Shown here piece by piece: positions 38,001 to 43,225 of a DNA stretch of 64,000 nucleotides. Below the pieces are notes generated by a model. The model was not told the origin of the DNA, did not search any database, and saw nothing but the letters and a program-made list of their open reading frames with translations. The DNA comes from Paragonimus westermani (Eukaryota > Platyhelminthes > Trematoda > Plagiorchiida > Troglotrematidae): the NCBI GenBank assembly GCA_008508345.1, contig QNGE01000972.1:11806-75805 (forward strand), given 5' to 3'. Made by a program: the position numbers and the translations under genes. How positions within the stretch are numbered: position 1 is the stretch's first letter; each line of letters begins with the position of its first letter.

Positions 38001-41000
38001 ATTTCAGGATGTGACGGTTGGAACGGTTGCCCATACCCAGTTTGTTTACGTACAAAGACCTGCTTCATGTCTGATTGCATTCCAGTGTTTCTTAAATTTT
38101 CCTTGTGGTTAAGCCGATATCCAAATGCATGCTTATGCTTCATTACTGAGTAGTACTGTGAGTATTATAGTGCCATCTATCGTTCTGGGTACACTGATAA
38201 GTTCGAAAGCCACGCCAAAGTGGCAAGCTGCAGTCTCTAACCTGTCAGAGATCTGTTCCTACGAACCCTTGCAGATTCCGGCGATGTCGCCAGCAGAATC
38301 TGGTTCTCGAAGTCGGGCGTCTTGGAGTTATTCCACATCATCATAGTAGTCTGTGAAGACACATTCTAAGATCTCGTCTACTGCAATGTTAAGTGGGCAG
38401 GAAGGCTGAAAAACTTGTTGCACTTCATTTGGGGGTGTTTACTGTAGGCATTACGCTTCCATAAGCCCCAAACCTGCCAGAAGTCTGACAGTAGTTTGCT
38501 TTCAGAATAGTTACACAATTCTCAAGCACAACTTACACTGATAGACAGTCCCAGAGTGCAGCTGTGTCAATCGAATCAAAAACTCTCCCAGTGTCCAAGA
38601 AGATAGTAACTGTCGACCTTCTATATGAATGGAGGAATTCAAGCATCTGGTAAAGTGTCAAGATGTGGTCGGTGCCGTCAAGGCTACCACGAAACCCAGT
38701 TTGCTTCTCATGGATATGCTTCCCGCGCCTTTCGCTTCGTCTACAAAGCATACTAGCCGCGAGCGACTTTGCTGCAGTGGGAATCAAGTTAAATCCTGGA
38801 TGATTTACAAACGGAGATCGTGAGCCGATTTTGGAAGTGAAGACGACGTTAGCCAAACCCTAACCATTCGGAATAACTGCACCGATCCAGAATTTCTAGG
38901 ACAGATCCGTTAGGTCTGTAAATGAGACTGGGCCTCCACTTGCAAAAAAGTAAGGGGGAGTTCGTTTGATCTGGGTGCCTTTTAGTGTTTCAGAAACTTA
39001 AGGGCAGTTGAGCCGAATTGTACTGACTGCTGGATGAAATATTTCAGTGATCACATAGAGGCCCAGCGGTTAGAAGCTGAAATTATGTCATAACCACACG
39101 AGACAGTACCGCACTTGTGCACCGCATGCCTTATATGTATATATGAATACATAGACCTGGCGTACTCTTTGGAATCGGTGAGTACCGAGGCGATCCGTAG
39201 ACCTTCCTGGGGAGGTTTCCATGGTTAGCGGAGACTGGAAATGTCCGCAGGCCATGTGGACAGCACGCCAGAGGGACGGAATTTATCCGGGGCCCCATGT
39301 GCTCACATCGAGGCATTCGAAACTTTTCTGTGACGGTGTACAATACGTCATAACGTGACAACATAGAAAAGTTTATGTGGCATTTTATAGAAGACTCGAT
39401 TGTCAACTGTGAATCCACCACGCCCTGGTACTACTATCGCTCATTGTCCACCGGGAGAATCCGGCTCATTACGCAGTTGATTCCCACGCGGAAATCCATC
39501 CTCCGGTCCGCAAACTGGGAACGCACTCAATTGCGTTGAGCTAGCCCAATTGCTCACACAGATTCTGGGTGTTTATAGTTGGTTACAGTTACCTCAAAAA
39601 CATAGAGCTTTCCCATTTAATAACATGTGCTGAAATTAGATCGGACCAACGTTCCGGAGACAGATCAACAAGTAATACATAAAATATTACTGACAGAAAA
39701 TCTCTTCGCTTGAGATGATAAGTCAACTGCATGACCAGCGTGAAGGACACCCAGGCGCATTGACAGATTTTTGATAATAACCACCGTATTGGAACAAGTT
39801 GTGCAAATGGATGGATTATTAGGACAGATAAACGACATGCGGGTTAAAACCAGTCAACGGAAATGTAGAAAAGTTGTGAGTAATGAGACGGCTTTGTTTT
39901 CATACTACCTCCTGTCTATGAAACAATCCGGAGAGAGTCGATATAACCAAAATCGTTTATAGTCACCGGTTTTGTTTTTCAGCTTTAATTGTTGAAATTG
40001 GCTATCTTTCTGCAGAAGTGAGAAGCCGCCATTTTATATGGGATTTGTCCCTGTGTAGTAGCCTATGGGAAAGCTGTGGAATTTGTTTATTCACTAGCCC
40101 CTTCGTCATAAAACATCATTCTAAGACTAAAAGTTTCAAAATTTTTACGCTTTTCGAAGAAGCTTAACGCCATTTGTCATTTACGGTTACTTGTTAACTG
40201 GTGAAGCTGGTAGTTAACCAAGCATTAAGGGCTTTCCGAAAGCTAGATTCGTCTCGATGCGTGGGTATTTTTTTTTATCGAATTTACGCTGTTCTGTGTT
40301 CAAGCCTTCAGCTGAAATAGAAACTGTTGTAGTATGTTCTTAGATAGTCAACTCTCGAAAATCTGTAACCTCTGTACGCGTAAGTTTCAACAGGTTGCCT
40401 TTCTGCTTTTAATATTTGTTTACTAGTTGTATGTGCAAATTGTTGCTCTGTTTTGGTCTAAAAGGATTATATCATTTTTCATGTAACCCTTTACAACCAA
40501 ACCATTCAAAACACTTGTACCAAACACTTTTGACGTCCCCAGCACTAAGTTCGTTCGCCCTGGGAGTTCAGTGATTCCGGCATTATCTTGATAGATCTCG
40601 CAGTGGTGGGTTGAGTGAACTGATGACTTTCTCATCAAGGAGTCAAATGATTGTGGGTTTGAATCTAAATCTATGGTTTCTGAGTTCCGTGGAGAGCGTT
40701 GTAGCCGAGCCCATATCGTGTAAGTGCACTTAGCTCATTTCATTTTGTGGAAATGAGTGTGATTATTTATACATCTTTTTCTTAAAGGATGGAGGCACCA
40801 TTCAAACGTTTTGGCTTGATGGGCGTCCAGAAGAGGCGGATTGTCGACAAACAGCTAAACTAATTGCTCAGATGAACAAGGAGCGTGAGAAATTGGCTGA
40901 CTTGAATTTGTCAACTCAACAACAAACCACCGGTGAAGGCTGGGAATCTGTCACGGCCAGCCGAGTCAGTTCGGCGAGAAGTCAGGCTTCAAAACGTGCG

Positions 41001-41081
41001 TCGATGATTCAGTCTCGAAGAGCAAGCATTGTTCGAGGATCCATAGCTGGTGAAGTTAAACGAAAAGGCCAAAAACATTAG
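1577..41081 (+). CDS. Soluble guanylate cyclase subunit, 11 coding exons (whole gene span)
   Basis: Soluble guanylate cyclases are cytosolic haem sensors that make cGMP from GTP when nitric oxide (or oxygen in some variants) binds. Exons at 1577-2065, 12216-12485, 14412-14472, 21130-21253, 23988-24117, 26533-26679, 29058-29204, 31139-31301, 34720-34829, 36172-36264 and 40788-41081 total 2028 bp, giving 675 residues plus stop. Every junction is GT-AG and in phase. Domain order is HNOB (1-163), HNOBA (about 200-325), signalling coiled coil (about 350-400), class III cyclase (about 408-590) and a basic Ser/Arg-rich tail. His104 and Y133-x-S135-x-R137 match the beta-type haem pocket. Asp418 and Asp462 match the two metal ligands. 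The usual Asn and Arg are Ala537 and Leu541, as expected for an alpha-like half site. Length fits the family. Whether it is best called alpha, beta or atypical is unresolved, so I give no symbol. Confidence 0.93.
6960..7333. repeat. Dispersed repeat containing a fold-back (inverted) element
   Basis: The arms at 7213-7260 and 7285-7333 are imperfect reverse complements of almost 50 bases: GGGGATTTGGTTTATTT on the left pairs with AAATAAACCAAATCCCC on the right, and CCATCACTCAC pairs with GTGAGTGATGG. A 24-base spacer separates them. The preceding stretch with GGCTGGAAAGTCTATCTGAA (from about 7154) recurs at about 28181. The stretch CACGCTTTC...GTGTTGAC at 7010-7050 recurs at about 50440-50480. 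It looks like a non-autonomous element; no coding capacity is seen. Confidence 0.7.
10370..10981 (+). repeat. Diverged solo LTR related to the intron 3 Gypsy element
   Basis: The start resembles the LTR of the element at 14818: GGTTGCACTATATTACTCAC here against GGCCGCACTATACTACTTAC there, followed by similar spacing to a GGAGAAAACATGGGAAG block (GGGAGAAACACGGGAAG there). ACACGTCAAGC recurs, and the end CGCGTTCTCGACTCACAGCA matches CGCGTTCTCGATTAACAACA. It is about twice as long as the other LTRs, so it carries inserted sequence or is a related subfamily. No internal gag-pol sequence follows. The boundaries are approximate. Confidence 0.5.
12216..12485 (+). CDS. Guanylate cyclase exon 2: linker and start of HNOBA domain
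   Basis: This exon encodes residues 164-253. The [17 protein letters not shown] segment (about 201-217) is the typical start of the haem-NO-binding-associated, PAS-like domain. [12 protein letters not shown] at the end matches the family position just before the conserved NT-I/V-FEL motif, which lies on the next exon. It is bounded by an AACAG acceptor and a GTGAGT donor, phase 0 at both ends. Confidence 0.9.
12486..14411 (+). other. Cyclase intron 2
   Basis: This intron is 1.9 kb. It contains a 105-codon open frame at 13790-14107 with no recognised family and no exon-like borders. No repeat was recognised. Confidence 0.5.
14412..14472 (+). CDS. Guanylate cyclase exon 3: 61-bp microexon
   Basis: The exon encodes residues 254-273 plus the first base of codon 274. 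It reads [16 protein letters not shown], matching the conserved HNOBA segment seen as HINTVFVL in vertebrate beta1. The acceptor is CTTTCAG and the donor GTGAGT. Its length of 3n+1 is exactly what exon 4 (which begins with the last two bases of a codon) requires. It is too short for simple ORF detection and would easily be missed. Confidence 0.88.
14818..15130 (+). repeat. 5' LTR of the Gypsy element
   Basis: It starts TGTATTGAG and ends TTAACAACA, immediately before the primer-binding region. It shares long nearly identical blocks with 18988-19303, for example GACAGCATGGATCGAAATGA and the stretch around CTGAGACATGG. It differs at scattered bases and more strongly in the last 70 bases. Confidence 0.85.
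15131..15150 (+). promoter_or_regulatory. Putative primer-binding site
   Basis: TTAGTGCCGTGACCAGGAT directly follows the 5' LTR, the position of the tRNA primer-binding site. I cannot assign the tRNA species. Confidence 0.5.
15150..15704 (+). pseudogene. Gypsy gag (capsid region), interrupted
   Basis: An open frame from about 15243 to 15704 encodes a capsid-like helical region typical of fluke Gypsy gag proteins: KAVLDAARR, then [32 protein letters not shown] and [13 protein letters not shown]. The expected N-terminus ([13 protein letters not shown] from about 15157) lies upstream in a different stretch of the reading, separated by in-frame stops. The initiator is therefore uncertain and the gene is broken. 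Confidence 0.8.
15701..16290 (+). pseudogene. Gypsy nucleocapsid zinc knuckle and aspartic protease region, degraded
   Basis: [12 protein letters not shown] is a CCHC knuckle in which the fourth ligand (Cys) is missing. The protease follows: CLIDIGAAI holds DIG in place of the catalytic D-S/T-G, then a TAG stop. The C-terminal protease signature ILGADFLDR is present further on. The altered active site and the stop show that the enzyme cannot be made as read. Confidence 0.8.
16360..16950 (+). pseudogene. Gypsy reverse transcriptase, frameshifted
   Basis: Recognisable in order: [38 protein letters not shown], a TAG stop, [15 protein letters not shown], and after a frameshift or deletion near 16740 the catalytic box YGDDIVIYS. 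The stretch between the last two blocks is shorter than in intact elements, so internal sequence has been lost. Confidence 0.85.
17150..17620 (+). pseudogene. Gypsy RNase H region
   Basis: [15 protein letters not shown] holds the RNase H first-acidic region, and [20 protein letters not shown] is the hallmark segment of Ty3/Gypsy RNase H. The frame stops at GCLAIV-TAG where the family continues. In another frame the connection-domain signature [20 protein letters not shown] follows at about 17508-17567. Confidence 0.85.
17860..18405 (+). pseudogene. Gypsy integrase core
   Basis: The H2C2-type region reads [14 protein letters not shown]. The catalytic core follows: [12 protein letters not shown] (first Asp), [12 protein letters not shown] (second Asp) and [15 protein letters not shown] (Glu), the normal D,D-35-E arrangement. 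The frame ends at a stop after EWLTAKG, earlier than the family norm. Confidence 0.88.
18553..18987 (+). pseudogene. Gypsy integrase C-terminal region and polypurine tract
   Basis: [23 protein letters not shown] and [11 protein letters not shown] match the C-terminal module of Gypsy integrases. The purine run GGGGGGAGGAG at 18977-18987 ends directly at the 3' LTR and is the polypurine tract that primes plus-strand synthesis. This placement fixes the LTR start. Confidence 0.75.
18988..19303 (+). repeat. 3' LTR of the Gypsy element
   Basis: It starts TCTAGTGAG (TG mutated to TC compared with the 5' copy) and ends TTCGCAACA. It aligns along its whole length with the 5' LTR. Confidence 0.85.
21130..21253 (+). 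CDS. Guanylate cyclase exon 4: HNOBA domain core
   Basis: The exon encodes residues 274-315. It reads a polar stretch and then [18 protein letters not shown], matching the family signature L-[KR]-G-Q-M followed by an aromatic-rich strand. The acceptor is CATTTTAG and the donor GTGAGT. Its frame differs from the longest open frame at this place (21104-21304), so a simple ORF caller gives the wrong peptide. Confidence 0.9.
21254..23987 (+). other. Cyclase intron 4
   Basis: This intron is 2.7 kb. It contains a tRNA-derived SINE at about 22145-22265. The rest shows only short frames on both strands with no recognised similarity. Confidence 0.6.
22145..22265 (+). repeat. tRNA-derived SINE, diverged copy
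   Basis: GTAGCTCAGTTGGGAGAGCG is a good pol III A box, and GATTTGAATC is a decayed B box at the right distance. The 80-base head is collinear and of equal length with the copy at 27238. The tail also shares the order of short blocks (TTGGG...CTCTAAATT). The T-arm and acceptor stem have mutated, so it is not a functional tRNA. Confidence 0.7.
23988..24117 (+). CDS. Guanylate cyclase exon 5: end of HNOBA
   Basis: The exon encodes residues 315-358. It contains [20 protein letters not shown] and [17 protein letters not shown], the strongly conserved end of HNOBA (G-L-[YF]-L-N/S-D-L and the L-A-G-x-Q segment) leading into the coiled coil. The acceptor is GAAAAG and the donor GTAAGC. The first base completes the codon begun in exon 4. 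Confidence 0.92.
24118..26532 (+). other. Cyclase intron 5
   Basis: This intron is 2.4 kb. A short TA dinucleotide run lies near 25272-25290. No recognised repeat or nested gene was seen. Confidence 0.5.
26533..26679 (+). CDS. Guanylate cyclase exon 6: signalling coiled coil
   Basis: The exon encodes residues 359-407. It is a heptad-rich, highly charged helix ([20 protein letters not shown]) followed by [18 protein letters not shown], the conserved hinge that couples the sensor to the catalytic domain. It is phase 0 at both ends, with a GGTCAG acceptor and GTAAGA donor. Confidence 0.94.
27238..27360 (+). repeat. tRNA-derived SINE, well preserved, cut by assembly gap
   Basis: The 80-base head (27238-27317) folds as a tRNA: acceptor GCTTCG with CGAAGC, D arm GTAGCTCAGCTGGTAGAGCG (A box), T arm GCTGG-TTCGAAT-CCAGC (B box). 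The anticodon arm is abnormal (TGCC/GGCA stem with no usual U33), so I call a SINE rather than a tRNA gene. A unique tail from CTGACTTTTCACAG follows and ends at the gap. Confidence 0.8.
27361..28164. other. Assembly gap (804 N)
   Basis: Unknown sequence. Repeats border it on both sides, which is probably why assembly failed. Open frames called across it are artefacts. Confidence 0.99.
28165..28245 (+). repeat. Dispersed repeat copy at the gap edge
   Basis: GGCTGGAAAGTCTATCTGAA, then TGCGAATGGTGCGATC and GAGTGATGGTCAAC, match the repeat at about 7150-7210. Sequence diverges after this. Confidence 0.7.
29058..29204 (+). CDS. Guanylate cyclase exon 7: start of catalytic domain
   Basis: The exon encodes residues 408-456. 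[14 protein letters not shown] carries the first metal-binding Asp (418), and [20 protein letters not shown] is the next conserved helix. It ends HKVYK, directly continued by VETVGDAY on exon 8. It is phase 0 at both ends, with a TATTTAG acceptor and GTAAGT donor. Confidence 0.95.
29205..31138 (+). other. Cyclase intron 7
   Basis: This intron is 1.9 kb. It contains an unassigned open frame at 30516-30734 on the + strand. No repeat was recognised. Confidence 0.5.
30516..30734 (+). CDS. Unassigned ORF inside cyclase intron 7, possible nested gene or exon
   Basis: The frame is 72 codons. From about 30543 the peptide has a possible membrane segment ([10 protein letters not shown]), a [12 protein letters not shown] linker, then [20 protein letters not shown] ending [11 protein letters not shown]. 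This looks more protein-like than neighbouring random frames. A TCTAG sits before GTTACATTATTG (30553), so it could be a spliced 3' exon. I do not recognise the family. It has no donor and cannot be a cyclase exon, since exons 7 and 8 already join exactly. A processed pseudogene of a small mitochondrial membrane protein is one guess. Confidence 0.3.
   Translation: MCLSSNSLFTGLGYIIVMNYLTGGASASTPGGILSRDEEVFRRESKYPHLWLYNPPHNVLRRDYAVYTAALK
31139..31301 (+). CDS. Guanylate cyclase exon 8: catalytic domain, second metal Asp
   Basis: The exon encodes residues 457-510 plus one base. [13 protein letters not shown] carries Asp462, 44 residues after Asp418, the family spacing. It ends VRIRV plus G. The acceptor is TTTTTAG and the donor GTAAGC, phase 1. 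Confidence 0.95.
31302..34719 (+). other. Cyclase intron 8
   Basis: This intron is 3.4 kb. Only short unassigned frames occur on both strands, and no recognised repeat. Confidence 0.5.
34720..34829 (+). CDS. Guanylate cyclase exon 9: catalytic domain, altered active site
   Basis: The exon encodes residues 511-547. [12 protein letters not shown] and [11 protein letters not shown] are the family's most conserved blocks, including the guanine-contacting Cys530. In the next segment, [11 protein letters not shown], the positions of the transition-state Asn and Arg (N-x-x-x-R in catalytic beta1) are Ala537 and Leu541. The acceptor is ATTTCAG and the donor GTAAGC. Confidence 0.94.
34830..36171 (+). 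other. Cyclase intron 9
   Basis: This intron is 1.3 kb. It contains one copy of a short dispersed repeat (34981-35105), whose other copy is in intron 10. Confidence 0.55.
34981..35105 (+). repeat. Short dispersed repeat, copy A
   Basis: GAAGTTTGTGA, GCATGCATTTCG, ACCTGAA and ATCGGACA occur in the same order and spacing as at about 36689-36790. The rest is moderately diverged. It is unclassified. Confidence 0.6.
36172..36264 (+). CDS. Guanylate cyclase exon 10: end of catalytic domain
   Basis: The exon encodes residues 548-578: [16 protein letters not shown] and [15 protein letters not shown], the family's I-S-x-x-T helix and the final beta strands (R-G-x-[IV]-x-[VM]-K-G-K in others). It is phase 0 at both ends, with a TTTTCAG acceptor and GTAAGT donor. 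Confidence 0.92.
36689..36790 (+). repeat. Short dispersed repeat, copy B
   Basis: It aligns in order with copy A at 34981-35105: GAAGTTTGTGA, GTATGCATTTCG, GACCTGAA and ATCGGACA. Confidence 0.6.
37290..38856 (-). mobile_element. Non-LTR (LINE) reverse transcriptase remnant, antisense in intron 10
   Basis: Reading leftward on the - strand: [17 protein letters not shown] and [12 protein letters not shown], then [20 protein letters not shown] (RT block with the first catalytic Asp). Next, degraded C-terminal parts include [25 protein letters not shown] and [13 protein letters not shown]. Last comes [18 protein letters not shown] with [16 protein letters not shown], the conserved LINE ORF2 3' end seen in flatworm elements. 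Many stops and frameshifts interrupt it, so it is inactive. The 5' part of the element is absent. Confidence 0.85.
40788..41081 (+). CDS. Guanylate cyclase exon 11: C-terminus and basic tail
   Basis: The exon encodes residues 579-675 and the TAG stop. [12 protein letters not shown] is the last catalytic strand (x-T-[YF]-W-L). About 85 residues of tail follow, without a PDZ-type end. It contains [17 protein letters not shown] and [14 protein letters not shown] and RRAS fit the protein kinase A consensus. The acceptor is CTTAAAG. Confidence 0.92.
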   Translation, partial: DGGTIQTFWLDGRPEEADCRQTAKLIAQMNKEREKLADLNLSTQQQTTGEGWESVTASRVSSARSQASKRASMIQSRRASIVRGSIAGEVKRKGQKH

Positions 41082-43084
41082 ATTGTCAACTGCTGTCTCG
41101 ACAAACTTTCCAGTATCCGTTAGTATTGAACAGTCCAGTTTTAATAGGAGACATTTGTTCACTCGTCCATACTAGTTGTTTACTAATGAGTAAATGTTGC
41201 CCAAAACATTATACCATCTCTCGACAGTTTATCAGTTCCACTGTTTCGTTTTGTTCTCAGATTAGAGTCCACACTGTCGGATAATGGAAAAAGTATAGTA
41301 AAAATGCATTTGTTTTCTCAGTAGAAAACTAATGTGCCTATTGATACTTGACCTATTTAACAAGTATTCTGAAATTACAATCTGTCTCTGGTGGATTTAC
41401 TTCTGAAGTTTAAGATCATATGAATTGTTAATGACATGGTTTAAACGCATAACAGTACTTTAGTGAGGTGTTAAAAGCAGTGTGCTATTGCGACCTTCAG
41501 AAGATGACATTGAGATTCTTCGAAGTCATAAAAGAGCGTAAAGTAAATTATCATTAGGCAATATACTGTGACGTTGATTTAGTACTAATCAAGCTGCTTC
41601 GCCAAGCCCATTTGTATCTGCCGGCTGGCTAGCAGATCTGTGAGGAAAGAACACCAACTCCAGTGGTTTTACAGGCATATTTAGGTATATAACCACAAGG
41701 TGTGTGTTGTTCATCCAACAGAAGATATACCTTAATTGTTTGGCTCAACTTTGTGGCGACTAGCGACCATGTGGTTTCTCTAAGGATTCCGGCCACAACC
41801 ACGCTTTTTTGCTTGTCTGTTCTGTACGCATGATTCTGTGTGCAGCTGTTGTAGACCTGACACGAACTCCGTACCGCTTTCTTCAGTCCTGCAACTAATT
41901 GCACGCAGCGAATGCCTGCCCTTTTTTTAACGAATCATCTACTATTCTCTTCTCCAAGATTGCTTCACCTTGACCTTTTCAAGCGTTGTTTACCGCACTC
42001 GAAGGATCTCCGTACTTTCCTCAGGAGGCTGTTTTGAGTGCTGCCGAGTTGGCTAGAGCTCACATCGCCCTCCCTTTCTTTCCTCTCTTGATTGCCGCTG
42101 TTTCTTCTCAGATTGGGCCAGAACTAACGACTTATTGTATTTTCGAAAACTGCAGGAAATATAAGGTTTGTTTGCAAATCCTGACGTGTTCTGTTAGTTA
42201 GATGCCTGTTGGGAATACATTCCGACGGCTCTTCAGAAATGACGTTCACAACTGTTAGTGAGCAGAGATCAAGCGCATGCCAATTTGTCCATTAGGATTT
42301 GTTGTGATGGAAAAACCATTATGTATGTACCTTGTCGCACGCACATTCAGATTAAGCAAGTAGCAGTGGGCATGCTATCTAAAGACTAGTCGTATTGTCG
42401 TGCACCTGGTCCGTGTAAGATAACATACATATACATGATCTAACAAAATAAGTAAGGTTTGCCTACCAGTACATTCAATTCTTAATGCGAATAACCCAGT
42501 ACACCGTGATGTGGTCAGTTGACTGTCGGAAGTCTCAATACCTGTGAAGGAAGCGAAATGGTACTATGGCACTATGAGTTCATGCAACCTGTTTGAGAAC
42601 GAGATATCTCATGAATCAAATACACCTCAAGGGTCCTAGGTTACAACCGTATCAATCCAGAAAACATTAAGAGAATTATGAACATTCACAGTAAGTGTGT
42701 ATGGATTTAAAACTACTCATGGACTTCGAACGTAAACGTGGCAAAGTCATCCGGCGTTTAGGTGACTTAGTTTTATAACGTCTATTTTGATGGCACATAA
42801 TTTGGAGTATGGAAAAAGTTAGTCGGAAGGAGAACCATCCCGTAAATGAATTCACCAAATATGATGAATGATGAAAAAGAAACAACGGTTGTGTATTCAA
42901 CATCAACTACACTTACTCTGCACAATAATATACAATGATCAGTAACGATGCTTAATTATCGTCAAATTCAAACTTTCTTTGATCATACGCAGAAAGCCAC
43001 AAATAAAGTGAAAATCGGAAATTTTATCTGCTAAAAACGAGTCAGTTGAGGTAGGTGCACGAGCGACGCTTCCATTACCCATTG
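41082..43084. other. Intergenic region between two convergent genes
   Basis: It should hold both 3' untranslated regions. I did not find a clear AATAAA shortly downstream of the cyclase stop, nor one on the - strand near the transporter stop. No repeat or coding exon was recognised. Confidence 0.5.
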
Positions 43085-43225
43085 TTAATAGTTTCCATCA
43101 TTCGACCGTTCCAATTCGCCCCAAGGTTGGCGAACTGCGCTTGTCAATAACAAGTTGATCAGTGCACCGAACCAGGCAATCCCCGTCGCCACACCAAACA
43201 CGATACGCCAGTTTTCTAGGCTGGA
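43085..43225 (-). CDS. SLC17 transporter last exon (membrane segment 12) and stop
   Basis: SSLENWRIVFGVATGIAWFG then ALINLLLTSAVRQPWGEL and a short polar end with TAA at 43085-43087. E-x-W-x-x-V-F and the final Q-x-W are conserved in SLC17. I chose the acceptor AACCAG because it gives phase 0 and the family length. Confidence 0.9.
   Translation of the reverse strand, partial: SSLENWRIVFGVATGIAWFGALINLLLTSAVRQPWGELERSNDGNY

Larger units (their letters stand above)
36265..40787 (+). other. Cyclase intron 10
   Basis: This intron is 4.5 kb. It contains short repeat copy B (36689-36790) and an antisense LINE remnant (37290-38856). The rest holds unassigned short frames. Confidence 0.65.
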
